DNA of 64,000 nucleotides from Ottelia alismoides (Eukaryota > Streptophyta > Magnoliopsida > Alismatales > Hydrocharitaceae): NCBI GenBank assembly GCA_037367405.1, contig JAZKJV010010758.1, forward strand, positions 558,001 to 622,000, given 5' to 3'. Positions 33,861 to 45,845 of the stretch are shown piece by piece (positions within the stretch are counted from its first letter, which is position 1; each line of letters starts with the position of its first letter). Position numbers and translations under genes: made by a program. The notes below the pieces were generated by a model, which saw only the letters and a list, made by a program, of their open reading frames with translations, made no database searches and was not told the origin of the DNA.

Positions 33861-34389
33861 CACCTGATTCGAAAATTCTAAAAAATAAAAAATAAAAAAA
33901 ATAAACAAAAAGTAGCAACAGATAAAGAAACACCATGCCGGCCTTGGAGAAGATTGCACCTGCAATCGATCTAGTGCGAACTGACGAAGACCTGCCCGCC
34001 AATGTTGGATGCCTGTCCCTTATGGATAAATGCATACATGTTTGTCATCCATATGTAAATCAAGATGTTGGCATTAATTTCTATCTAAATAAGAGCAATA
34101 TTTCTTTTTTTGGTTAATTAAATATTTTATTTATTGACACCTTAAGTAAATATAAAAACTATAAATTTCAAAACTGCCTTGTCCGACTCTGATTTGGTTG
34201 AAATTAATCAGAATATTGTTCTTGAGATGCCTCTGCTTATGGCCATAAAATACATACCAAACATAAAGAAATATTAAAGGAGGCATGCACTTTAAAGAGA
34301 TAGCCGCGTCGAGTTTGTGAAAGAAATGTGAATCATATTCTGACCGCGGTTACTGTAAAAGTATTAATCAATCTCCCGAGCAAAAAGAA

Positions 34390-34836
34390 AGACATGGGGG
34401 CCTTTCTTGTCAGATGCTAGATGTTCGACCAAGAGTTTGATCGAACACTCCTTGGTAGAGGATCGTCAATTAACCTGATGCATATTTCACTGCTCAAAGA
34501 ATTTGGGTTGGGACCATTCAAGTCCATAAGAATGATTATGTAATTTCGAGAAACATCAATCAAGAAGCTCTAGGGCATTCTGGAGGATGTCATCATCACG
34601 ATTCAAGGGATGTAATTCCCTGTGTACTTCATAGTTCTTGACTTGGACACCTCAGTTCCTCTACATCATACCCCAATAATCCTTGTAAGACCATTCCTCC
34701 GAACAGCTGAAGCATTAGCGGACTATGGCATCGGGCAGATCACCTTTTGTTTTAATAGCGATATGGTATCTATTGAGATGATCCAAGTGCCGAAACCATC
34801 AAAGTCTACATCAGACGAGAGCGAGCCTACAGAGTA
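34390..34836 (+). pseudogene. Aspartic protease remnant of element B
   Basis: Collinear with element A's protease. Around the active site it reads TLLGRGSSINLMHISLL (about 34448-34498), so the catalytic Asp is replaced. The second part, VYFIVLDLDTSVPL followed by IILVRPFLRTAEALADYGIG, is open (34622-34834) and holds the RPFL block that A has lost. Stops lie between the two halves (34538-34610). Confidence 0.78.
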
Positions 34837-35159
34837 GCGAACAGAAGACTGTATTTTCTAGTGAAAATCCACGATACAAATATGTTTATGGACGATATCG
34901 AGACCCACGAATCCTCTCCATGAAGGAAAGAGTGAATAGCATAGTTCATTCCATGGATGTATTTGAAGACAAGATTTTTGCTGATTGTCCTTAAGAGTAC
35001 ATTGTTGGCCACCTATCCTTAGCATAGAATGAGGACATCATTGAAAACTTTTGTGAACAAGATTCCATCATTGAAGAATTTTGTGCAGCACTGAGTTCAG
35101 AGCTTGAGCTACTTATGGTGGACACCTTGCAGTTGAATGATCCTAACCATCACCCTACA

Positions 35160-36324
35160 TAATAGCTAAAGTTGCTACATAAATGATTTAAACCTCACCT
35201 AAGTTCAACCACTTTAAATATGAAGTACGCCTTCCATGCGGGTGTGCCGAAAATAGTCCCAATAATCATTAATGCACAACTAATCGAGGAACATGAATCT
35301 TGTCTGCTCGAGGTTCTAGAAAGAAACCGTAAGGCCATAATATGGAAAATTTCTAATCTCCATGGGATTTATCGATCATTATGTTCCCATCACATATACC
35401 TTGAAGAGGACAACAAACCCTCCAGGGAGTTTTAGCAATGATTGAACCCTAATCTCCAGGAGGGTGTAATGAATGAAATTACAAAATGGTGTGATGCGGT
35501 CTTCATATATCCCATCTCAGACTCAAAATGGGTAAGTCCCCTGCACGTAGTGGCCAAGAAATTCGAGATCACCATTGTGAGGATTGACAATGGGGAGGAA
35601 ATCGCAACCAGAGTTTCAACTTCTTGGCATATCTGTGTGGATTACAAGCACCTGAATCTAGCAACTAAGAAGGATCATTTTCCACTGTCCTTCATCAGCA
35701 AAATAGTCGAAAGACTAGCCAGAATGGAATACTTACGTTTCTTGGACAGATAATCTGGTTATAATCAAGTCACAATTTCTTCTGAAGACCAAGATAAGAC
35801 CACCTTCACCTGTCCATTTGGACATATGCCTTCCTCATAATACTGTTCGGTTTGTGCAACGCTCCATCAACATTTCAACGATGTATGTTGACTGTATTCA
35901 CAGATATGGTGGTAGTTTTCTTGAAGTTTTCATGGACAATTTCTCGATCTTTGGAGACAATATTTATCAATGCCTATCTTTTCTAAACTGAGTCTTGAAA
36001 AGATGTTGCTAAGTGAATATGGTGCTCTCATGTGAGAAGAGCCATTTCATGGTGACTTAAGGGATCATGTTAGGCCATGTCATCTCAAAATGTGGCATGT
36101 AAATAGACCTTGCAAAGGTGGATGTCATTTCAAAACATGCACCACCTACAAACTTGAAGCAAGTACAGTCATTCCTTGGGCATGTTGGTTTTTACCAAAA
36201 ATTCATCAAAGAATTCAGCAAGATTGATCGACCAGTAACTAAGCTTCTAGGAAAGGAGGCAGATTTCATTATTAATGCCAGAGTCTTCCAAGCCTTTAAT
36301 CAGTTAAAAGACTTGATTACCTAG
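35160..36324 (+). pseudogene. Reverse transcriptase remnant of element B
   Basis: In order: MKYAFHAGVPKIVPIIINA (35220), LCSHHIYLEEDNKPSREF, a stop pair (TAG, TGA at 35433-35441), YPISDSKWVSPLHVVAKK (35508-35561), DYKHLNLATKKDHFPL, FLDR then a stop at 35751, SGYNQVTISSED, FTCPFG, VFMDNFSIFG (about 35928-35957). The FMDD box reads FMDN. LGHVISK is followed by SFLGHVGFYQKFIKEFSKI (36172-36228). Several of the stops are C-to-T type changes. Confidence 0.88.
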
Positions 36325-36618
36325 GCCACTGTCCTTCAACAACCATATAGGTCTCTACTATTTGAGATCATGACAAACGCCTTTGATTATTCCATTGGAG
36401 TGGTATTGGTACAAAGGAGAGATACTCTACCATTTGCTATTCACTATGCTAGTAGGACAACATATGAAGCTCTAAAGAACTATACTATCATTGAAAAAGA
36501 GATGCTAGCAGTGGTATTTATGCTGGAAAAATTCATATCCCATCTGCTTGGATCGAAATTCATAGTGTATACATACCCCCTACAAGATAAGAAGGATGTT
36601 GAACCAAGACTAGGGATT
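36325..36618 (+). pseudogene. RNase H remnant of element B, 3' truncated
   Basis: FEIMTNAFDYSIGVVLVQRRD (36361-36423, shown in parts) has Asn where the first catalytic Asp is expected. IIEKEMLAVVFMLEKF keeps the Glu. The third block reads VYTYPLQDKKD, so the TDH triplet with its Asp is lost. Immediately after, at ACTAGGGATTTGAATATA (36609-36626), the sequence jumps into the integrase core. Confidence 0.85.
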
Positions 36619-37620
36619 TGAATATATTCTTCTCGCTGTCGATTATGTAAGTCATTGGGTTGAGGATATCATAACCCGAGCCGTCGAAAGTCGCATCGTC
36701 TGCTGGTTTCTGAAAGAGAATATCATTGCAAGGTTTATGATTTCCAAAATTCTGAAATCAGAAGTGGGTATCCATTTCATAAACAGAGAAGTGAAGAAGC
36801 TGACTAAAGAGTATTAGACTGAACATCGAGTCGCTTTTCCATATCACCCACAATCTAATGGCCTGAGAGAATGTTACAATAGGGAGATCAAGATAAATCT
36901 GTAGAAGTTTGTACATCCCAATAGGAAGAACCGGTCTCAAATGCTCGACTCGATTCTTTGGACCTATCGAACCAAGTACAACTCACATTTAGGAATGCCA
37001 CCCTACCACCTACTATACGATAAGCCATGCCAATTGCATGCATAATCAATTCATAAAATCCTTTTGGGCAATAAATGTCTGTAATTTGGATTACAAGAAG
37101 GTCGTAAAGAACGAAAAGATCGATTTGAATAGACTCCTTGAATTATGTGCCTATGCATATGACAACAACCTAATGTACAAGGATAAGGCAAGAAGTGGCA
37201 TGACAAGGGGCGGTCACTACTACAAGGCTGGAAGAGGCAGGTCAAGAGCAGCTCAGCTAGAAAGAGGCGGAGTGGATTCCTCTGACTTTGGTGGGAATCT
37301 ATATCTCAGGAACTCCTCCAGGAAGAGAGTGAGGCAAGCCACTTCACTATAGAACATTGCCGGTCGGTAAAGATGCATCATCATCCTAGGTGGGGACAAC
37401 AACCTAATGTACAAGGATAAGGCAAGAAGTGGCATGACAAGGGCATCCACCGAAAGACTTTTGAATAGGGTCTGAAGGTTTGGTTGTTTGATGCAAAGTT
37501 AAAATTATTTCCACGGAAGTTGAAGAGAAAGTGGACATGGCCTTTTATAGTAAAGCATGTGCATGACAATGGAAGTATCGTTCTATCTGATTGTCAACAT
37601 ACATACATCCACTTGTGATC
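36619..37620 (+). pseudogene. Integrase remnant of element B, with deletion and insertion
   Basis: Starts in the middle of the catalytic core (VDYVSHWVEDI) because the RNase H end, the zinc finger and the first Asp are deleted. The second Asp position reads ILKSEVGIHFINREV, with Glu in place of Asp. YHPQSNGLRECYNREIK keeps the third acidic residue. WTYRTKYNSHLGMPPYHLLYDK follows. The C-terminal part is split by a 185-bp foreign segment between two identical 49-bp copies (37161-37209, 37395-37443), then resumes and ends with FIVKHVHDNGSI. Confidence 0.83.
37161..37443 (+). repeat. Perfect 49-bp direct repeat around a foreign 185-bp segment
   Basis: 37161-37209 and 37395-37443 are identical (GACAACAACCTAATGTACAA...TGACAAGGG). 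The segment between them (37210-37394) has no counterpart in A or C integrase. Everything else in element B is heavily diverged, so this event is recent relative to the element. Confidence 0.92.
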
Positions 37621-40075
37621 AACATGCAACTATTGCATCCATATTTTGAACATGATACATTCATGTTCGTAGTTGATTCAATACAAGTGGTCTACCATGA
37701 AGATCTTCAAGTGGCAGCATCGGCTACATCAGACAAGGCTGACAAAAACATTTTTGATTAGTTAATCATTTTCTTCTTTTCTTTTTTCATTTTTCCATTA
37801 TTTCATTCTACCAAAAAGTGGAACTCATCCCTTTCATCATTTCTATACTTAGCATATGCTTCATCCTAAGTATATAGAGAATGAGTGTATTCAGATGTTC
37901 ATTCTTCGATCCCTCGCATATCTCCTCAACTCTTGATATTCTGTCTATACTTAGGGATATTTTACTCTATGTATGTGGGGGAGACAAACTTAGATGATTA
38001 CACACTTATTTATTCCCACTCTTATCTCCCCCATGCATTGTATATAGTATATTATACTTAGTATTAATTCTTCTAATTATAGGTGAGACGGTCGACTTCT
38101 CATTCTTTATTCAGTCTTTGTAGTATAGATTTTCCTACACTTATTACGTGTTATATCTTCCTTTTCTCTCTGATCCATGAGGACATAGCTCAAGCTATGT
38201 ATAGGGGTGTTGTACATACATTATATATACTTTAACCATGACTCGTACTTTCATATTTTTAATAATATGGCTAATTAATAAAAAACAAAACACCCATTAA
38301 AATTCTTTGAAATTACAGTTAATAAATTGATTAAAAGTAATTTGCAAAATGTTTGAAAAAAGGTTCAAAATTTTTTAGAAAAAATCTTATGGAAAATTAT
38401 TTGAAAAAGATTTTGTAAGATGTTTTCAAACCCTTGTAATAATGTTTTAGTTGTCAAAATTTATTTTATCAGATTGAATAAAATGTTTTGAAAATATATT
38501 TTCAAATGTTTTTGAAGATGGTTGTAAAAATACTTTTAAAAATCTATACATATTATTTGAAAAATCTTTGCAAAATGATTTTTAAATTTTGTAAAAGTTT
38601 TTAAAAATTTTTTATCAAACTTATTTTCAAAATAAAGTTTTCAAAATGTTTGTCAAAATGTTTTCAAATCATTTTGAAAACCATGTACACCATTCAAGAA
38701 AATAAAATCTTTTATAAACTCTATATATAGAAATCCATAAATGCCTAGTGTAATTTTCTCAACTAATTCTTATAAATAATAAGACACACTCCAGTGTAAA
38801 TATCTGCACATAAATATTTGACAATCTCTTTTGTCTGTCCAAAATCACTAAAACATAACAAAACCACAAACCCATATAAATCTGCAAAAATGTTTTCAAA
38901 ATTGCATGAAATTTGCAAAACTTTTTTAAAATTCTATAAAAATTCAAAATCAGAAAATTATTTCACAGAAATATTTTCTTGCATTGTACATAGCATATGC
39001 ATTTTTCAGAATAATCAAGACAATTGAACAAGTCAAAGTACATTCTAAAGATTGAAGTTTGGAATAGACCTTAATGCACTTCAATTTAGAAGAACCCATT
39101 GAAGACTGGAATTGGAGATACTTTAGGTCGCCTTGTTTTAATTCTTTAGGTTCCATGAGACTATGTTCATTAGTTAATTCAATGTATCTAAATAAAACCC
39201 TTCATATCATCCGTAAGACTATTTAGATAGTGGCTTGATCAGAATCCTCACACCAGATGGAGTGTTTAAACATCTTGGAGTTTAAGTCAGGATGATGCGA
39301 GGCTGCTTCGACAAGGGTGGCTCAAGAACCATTCCCGGGGTTTGTCAAAACCATACTCTAACACACTTATTTTGGTAACATTGATATCTATAGATTGGAG
39401 ATGGATTGAGATAACGTTTCGGAAGAGGAATGTTCCACCGACGCAACTTTTTCTAAGACCACAAAAAATGGAGGGACTACAAAGATGGTATATCTGCCAG
39501 GGAACAAACCAGAATGTAGAAGCTATACAAAAAAATCCAAAGAAGCCTACAACAAATATTCTCCCAAAAATTTGAAGCTTACAAAAAAGCCTACTTCTTG
39601 GTGAAGAATCGATTACACTAACCGAGCTTTACAAGGGAATTAAGACTACACGGGTCTATTCCCACTTCTTTTCCCCTTTATTATATTTTCTAACCCTAGA
39701 TGGAGATATCTGTGTCCACAAGGATGAGTTACTAGAAGAGCAGACTCCTTGGTTCAATGGTTTGTCTAGGAAGAGATGAACAGTTCATACACATGGTTCT
39801 ATCACTTCAAGGCAGCGAGAGTATGCGACTGAGGGAATGGTTCTAACATGACTGTGAATAGAAATGGATAATAAGATTATGGAACCTAATGTTGTGTCAC
39901 ACTTCCTAACCTTAATGAGGTTATAAAGATAATAAAAAAACCTTCTCTGAACTCCAAACTTTGACTTTATTAAGAAGTTTAAAAGTCAAAAATTATTCCA
40001 AGTTATTTCTTTTACTTTTCATTATCTTCTTTCTACACTTATAGGAATAAGTGCTTGCTAGGGACTTGCAACGAC
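37620..40075 (+). other. 3' non-coding region of element B
   Basis: 2.4 kb without a recognisable gene. 37843-38220 holds the hairpin array. 38280-38750 is very AT-rich with many TTTTCAAAATGTTT-like units. 39040-39660 shares blocks with element A (22320-22930). An open frame at 39342-39575 covers part of the shared area and is the only hint of a former coding region (env-like in some Athila elements), but it has no recognisable motif. Confidence 0.6.
37843..38220 (+). repeat. Array of hairpins with purine tracts (element B)
   Basis: TATACTTAG (37843-37851) pairs with CTAAGTATA (37866-37874) and is followed by TAGAGAATGAG. A second unit (TATACTTAGGGAT, then GTATGTGGGGGAG) is near 37945-37982. 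The last unit GACATAGCTCAAGCTATGTA (38192-38211) is followed by TAGGGGTG. Order and spacing match the array of element A. Confidence 0.75.
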
Positions 40076-40088
40076 AAGTATAAGGGGG
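40076..40088 (+). other. Polypurine tract of element B
   Basis: AAGTATAAGGGGG directly before the TGATGAATCC start of the 3' LTR, in the conserved context GGGACTTGCAACGAC. Confidence 0.85.
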
Positions 40089-43000
40089 TGATGAATCCTC
40101 ACATCATTACATTTATTCTTTTATTTTGACCTTAAATCCTGAGCTAAATGCATGTATATACCATTGATTTTCCAAAATAAATAGTCCATGAATGGTACAA
40201 AATAGTGTATTAAATACTGTATAAATTATATATTTAATTCAAAAATAAAAGTATAAAGAAATAAAAAAAGAATTAAGTGTCAAAGCTACTGAGTGACCCT
40301 AGACCCCGAGACCTAGTCATCATGATGACTTGGTCGACAAGGAATAAAGTAGGGGGAAATGGGGCAGAGAAAATGTAAAGATGTACATAGAAAATCACAC
40401 AAGAGACACTAATTTAATTGACCTAATAATTACTTTTTGGGACCCATTTTATTTTTATTTTTTATTTTTACATCTCAAATAACAAAACTCTCAACAAGAA
40501 CATTGTAGATAAAAGTAGAAAGAAAAATACAAATTGATTTTACGGAAAAATAATGCATAGTGTGCACAAGACACAAAATGAAAAGCCGCAAAGAAAACTT
40601 TGCAGACCTGTATCGTCTCCATACTATATAAAAAATGACCAAAATCACTTTAATTGTATATAACTTTTAATAAGCTATTTAATGAATTTGGATTTATCCA
40701 ATTTGGAGTTAAGATGCAAAAGTTAGGTTTTGGGCCCCCATTGTGCAGTATACAAGTATATTATATTGAATATATTTTTTCTATATATTTTTATAAAATT
40801 GTAAATATTAATTAAAACATACGATCATAATTTAAATAAAAAATACATTAAAATAAAATTAAAATAAAGCAATTACTTTAATACATAGATGAAATATACC
40901 TACTTATATACCAATAAGAATAATGTATATAATTAATTAGGTATGTAAATAAAGTCATAAAAATGCAATAAAAATAACTAAATATGTAATTAAACATACT
41001 AAAATGTATAAAATACCTGTATATATTAATAAAATATATAATAGAAACAAAAAATCGAATACTCCATATACATGTATATTAACTTATATTGATACATGTA
41101 GAAAGTATCTTATAATAAATGACCTCGAAAAGCTAAAGCAAAATATGTATAAAATACTTAATAAAAACTTAAATAATTTTTTATTTTATAACCTAAAATT
41201 AATTAATTCATTTCATATTTTTAATTGATTTTACAATTATTATCCAATGTTATTTTTTTCTGGTTGGTCCACATGGACCAACCCGAGGGCAGCGATTGTT
41301 GACCCTTGTTCTACTGTCTTGTCCAATCCTAGATGCCTTATTAGACCTCGTGATGGGACAATTTCTCTGATTTTCTATGCCACAACTACATCTTCCTTCA
41401 CCTCGAGATGACAAACCATCTGACCTCCTCACCTTCGACATCCTCGCCCATCCCGCATCTTCACCTACACACGCTCAACTACGCATCAACGATCATCAAA
41501 ATCTGCTCCATTCCAGCCTATAAAACTCCATCCTCCTCCTTCTTTTTGTGTTTAATCCCTCTTCCCCTGTTCTTAGCCCCTCAGATTACCTCTTGTGGGT
41601 TGCTGCTGGTAATAAAAGCGCAACACAAGTATTCTGCAATGAGGAGGAGCATAGGAGGAGGTCTAGACCTACCGATGATCTGCTCAGTGGTTTTTCCTCT
41701 CTCGTTTTCCGACCATATCGATGCCTTCTTTCTTACTTTTCCAAGTAACTAGAACCTTCTTTTTAGACTTATATTTCCATTTGCAGTTCTTATTTTAGGT
41801 TTAATCCAAAGATCATCATTGACTTGGAGCTTAAGCTCCAGATCGTATCCACTATGCTTTGACTACCATTTCGACCCATTTCACCCCCACTCCCTTTCCT
41901 CATCACCTTATATCCATTTCACCATCATTTCACCCTGATTCCTACAAGTAATCGGTAGATCAGATGCCCCCTCCGTCGCTCGCTGGAGAACCATCGCCCC
42001 ATTCATCCCTAACTGCATTAAGAATCAAATCATGTCGGGCACCATCGTCTCGAGCCCAAGAGTTTTTTTTTGCAGCGCTGGACCTATTAGAAACACATGT
42101 AAGAGAATAGAACCCATTTTGGAGCTCCAAGTTGTACGCCAAAGCCGATGCTCGAGGTCCCCATCATTGGAATCTTGACATCATTAGTGTGCAGTTGTTT
42201 GTGCGGAAAAGTTCTAGGAATCCAAACAACTTGTCAGCATAGAGAACTAAGGCAGGGCTAGCTAGAAATCGAAGATTAAAGATTGGGGAGGAAGATCTTC
42301 TTTCCCATTCTTGAAGACCCTCTAGGCACCGTTTGATGAAGAATATATGCCATATCTTGTCACATACATCCAAGGTGAATCAAAACGACGCACTTCCTAG
42401 TCGTGCATTCCTCTTAATTGACGTAGATGTGGCACACACCCAGCTACTCATCTCTGTGCACGTGGTGGGTAAATTGCATAAAAACCTCCTCCATCTTTTG
42501 TATTTAGTAATTAGTTTTGTAAATATTTTAGTACGTGTAAAATTAAGTGTAAAAATTTCCATGAAACCCATGTAGGTTTTGTATGTTGCAAGTGAGTCCA
42601 GTGTCAGCTCAGCTCACGTGGCCCCCACGTGAGATGGGAAAATTGTTTGTATACCCCTATGGGTTTTGCATTTGCAATTTTATCTATAAAAATAATGATG
42701 TAATTCAAAGATTCTGGTGTTTTTGCATAAACCCCCTTGTCTTTAATTTTAATTACATAAATGGCCCTACCGGCTCACTTTATTTCTGTCTATGCTTTTA
42801 TATTTTCTAAAAATACTTCTCATGCTAGAAAAATCATGAAAAGATAGGATTATGTTCATAAATAATTTCTCATTCATATCCATATTTTGTTTTGCATTTT
42901 TCCATGGATTTCCATTTTATTAAAAATAAAAAAGCGCATGTGTATTTCCTATTTGACTTGAAAAATAAAAAATATATACAAAGTTAATTTAAAATTGAAA

Positions 43001-44305
43001 AAACCTACCTAATGTTAATATTGTTTTTTATCAGTACAAACCAAAAATTAGAAAAAATAATTAAAGAAGAACCTAAAAATAAAAAAACTCTTGCTAAACC
43101 AAAAAAAAGTTCAAAATATTTCTGGAAATGCCCAAAAATTAGTTTTCAATCCTATATTGAAAGAAAATAAATGATTGGAGTGGGAAAGTTTGAGTTGAAA
43201 AAAGGATTCCTCATTTCCTTCTCTTATTCAAAACCGTGCATGAGACTTTCATCTCACACGACTCCTAAGTGAGAAGAAAAAAGAACTCATCATCTTTTTT
43301 TATTACCTTCCTCGCATGTGTATAAGACTAAATCCATTAGATTTCTAAAAAGTATTACTAATCCTTATCATTTTGAGGAATCCATCATCAATGGTTATGA
43401 ATGACTGACTTTTTCAATCTTGTCGACCTTGGTTGTGTAGGTATATATTACTATTTGTTAAAATTAGTTTTGAGAAATTTTATACCTATTTAGTATTTTT
43501 AAATCTCAACACAATTAAGCATGTTTATTAAGTTCTTGATATTGTAGATTTTGGACTTTAAAATATCAAAAAATTAGCAGAAATACCCAAAAAATAATAA
43601 AAATAGAAGAAAAATAAAAAAACAAACAAAAATTTATTTAGTAATTTTTGATATTTATAGCTATGTTAAATACTTTATTCCTTATATTGTTTTATATACT
43701 TATATATACTTATATATAGTTTATATTATTATTAATCATTATAATACATTAATTATATTTTTTAAATACTTTAAAAAAGACTCATATTTCTTGTATTTTC
43801 TATTTTTTATATTTCTTACATATTATATATATTATTTATATTTTACATATTACATCTATTTACACTATTTTATATACCATATTAAATATTACAAAGAAAA
43901 AGAAATTAAAAATTAGAAAATATAAAAAGGAAATAAAAATTATAAAACTTAATAAATATATATAGTATAAAGAATTTTCTAATTAGAAACTCGTAAAAAT
44001 ATTGAGTAAATAATTAGGTAAGTAGTGTACATTTGTACATTATGATTTATTTATAAATAATAATCCCTACTACGCCGATCTGTTCCCTAAGTTCGACACC
44101 TTACTTTGCTTGTCACTATACACATTTTATTATAGGGATTATAATAAACATTGATACACATTATCTACTTTGATTACTTTATTCATTCGATTGTGGGTTA
44201 ATTATTGAATTTATTGATCAATCGAGCATGGTCACTTCATTAATAATGTAGGTCACACCTTTCATGGACCACTTTCACGACCAACTCTGATCGATTGGCA
44301 TTTCA
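40089..44305 (+). repeat. 3' LTR of element B (4,217 bp)
   Basis: From TGATGAATCC to GGCATTTCA. It matches 30457-32957 for its first 2.55 kb. Its last 1.66 kb resembles, in the opposite orientation, 10460-11830 (for example a TTTTTGCA-AAACCCCCTTG block and GGTTAATTATTGA near the end). It contains a TATA box (41519-41525), a GC-rich stretch (41250-42620), and AT-rich DNA after. It is flanked on the right by GTTAG, matching ATTAG on the left of the element. Confidence 0.87.
41519..41525 (+). promoter_or_regulatory. TATA box of the 3' LTR of element B
   Basis: TATAAAA in the same context as the 5' LTR copy (31874-31880). Confidence 0.6.
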
Positions 44306-44310
44306 GTTAG
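44306..44310. other. Right target-site duplication of element B
   Basis: GTTAG, paired with ATTAG at 30452-30456 (four of five bases). Confidence 0.7.
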
Positions 44311-44602
44311 GTATATAAATAATATTAATGTTATTGATAAGTATACAACTAATAATATATATTGTATATATAGGGTTTTGTATTTATAAAAGTAGCTAAA
44401 AACTCAAATTTTATAAATATAATGGTTTATCTTTTTTATATTTTCTCTCTTTTTATGATTTTTTGTATTTTTTTTACTAATTTTATGAAATTTTAATTTA
44501 TTTAAGTATTCAAAACAACATGTTTAATAAATAGGCCTACTTATTTTGGATTTTAAAATAGACAAGTAATCCAAAAAATCCCAATACTAATTTTAATATA
44601 TG

Positions 44603-44603
<1 letters not shown>

Positions 44604-44646
<43 letters not shown>
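44604..44646. repeat. (TA)n microsatellite
   Basis: About 40 bases of uninterrupted TA inside LTR F. Confidence 0.95.
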
Positions 44647-44648
<2 letters not shown>

Positions 44649-45833
44649 CAGCATAAAACTTTTTTGTAGATTTATGGGATTTTTGCAAAATTTTCTATTG
44701 TCAGGCGGGTTTTTCAATTTTCAAGGCTATCCTTCTATATTTGTTGTGATTTATGGAAATAAACAAAATGACATGGCAAAAGTGCATTATACCCTCGCAG
44801 GCGTTGCATGAAATGTGGATCTGAAAAGATATGATGACGCTGAGACGTGGTGCAGGTGTACGACTCTGATCAATATGGTAAAGATATGATGGTCTGGAGG
44901 AATGTCGAGGACGAGCGGTTCAGATCCAACTGGACAGGTACAGATCTAACAATCCAGATGATGGGAGATGGCGTGCGGCTAAGATCCTCCTAGATTTGAT
45001 CAAGGCGCTAAGAATTGGGCATTGTTGTGAGGCTTAGATCAAATCTAGGCTAGTGACACCTCATCGGATGGCGGACGACAGTGCTGAAGAACATGAAGAA
45101 GGTACCTTCAGCCGAACATCAATCTGTTGTGTCTCGTGCTAGGGTACTTTGACCGGTTGTCTGAAAGGTCCAACACATAGATGGAAGGCTGGATAAGGAT
45201 CTGGAGCCCGAGGCATCTTAAGTAACTCCGCCACTAGAGTTTGTTCTAGTTTCGGTCTTCTCGCATGCACCTACACCTTAAAAGGGATGCATGACTCAGA
45301 GACATAGCTCCTGTCGGGTTATTATGCAAAGATCATCAAAGAAGCAATAGGGAATGGGTGTTTGATCTCCGTAGCAGATGATAGAAGGAGATCAAACCTA
45401 ATATAGATATGATGAGATAGATGTAGGGGGATCATGATTCATAGGAAGGTCAATGAGGAGCTAGCGATTTGATCTGAATGGATGGATGTGGAAACGGAAC
45501 TCCGAACCTGATGGTCAGAGTAGTGAAGGTGGACAGTGGCTGAGATGAATAAATCGGATGGAACGATGAAATTGAGGTGATCGATGGTACATGAAGCTAT
45601 CGAAGTGGAATGTGAGGGAAGGCAAAGTGGATGACAGGGCGATTGCCTTAACAAGACCGTGAAAGGTCGGGGACGCTACTCCACTGAAGGTCTCCATTCA
45701 CGATTGAGCCGCTCAAATAACCACAAAATTAAGCACCATAGGTATAATCGGGACCCTGTCACTATTCTAAGGGTTTCTGATGGATCAAAAGGAGGCCCAG
45801 AACGAGCTCGAGCATGACAAGGCTCGAGGATAG

Positions 45834-45845
45834 GATTTATAGGGA
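45834..45845 (-). promoter_or_regulatory. TATA box of LTR F
   Basis: The minus strand reads GGGATCCCTATAAATCC, inside the GC-richer part of the LTR. Confidence 0.5.

Noticed and set aside
38208..38225. TAGGGGTGTTGTAC as the PPT and LTR start of element B
   Set aside because: Similarity to the 5' LTR begins only at 40089, after a PPT with the same context as in A and C.
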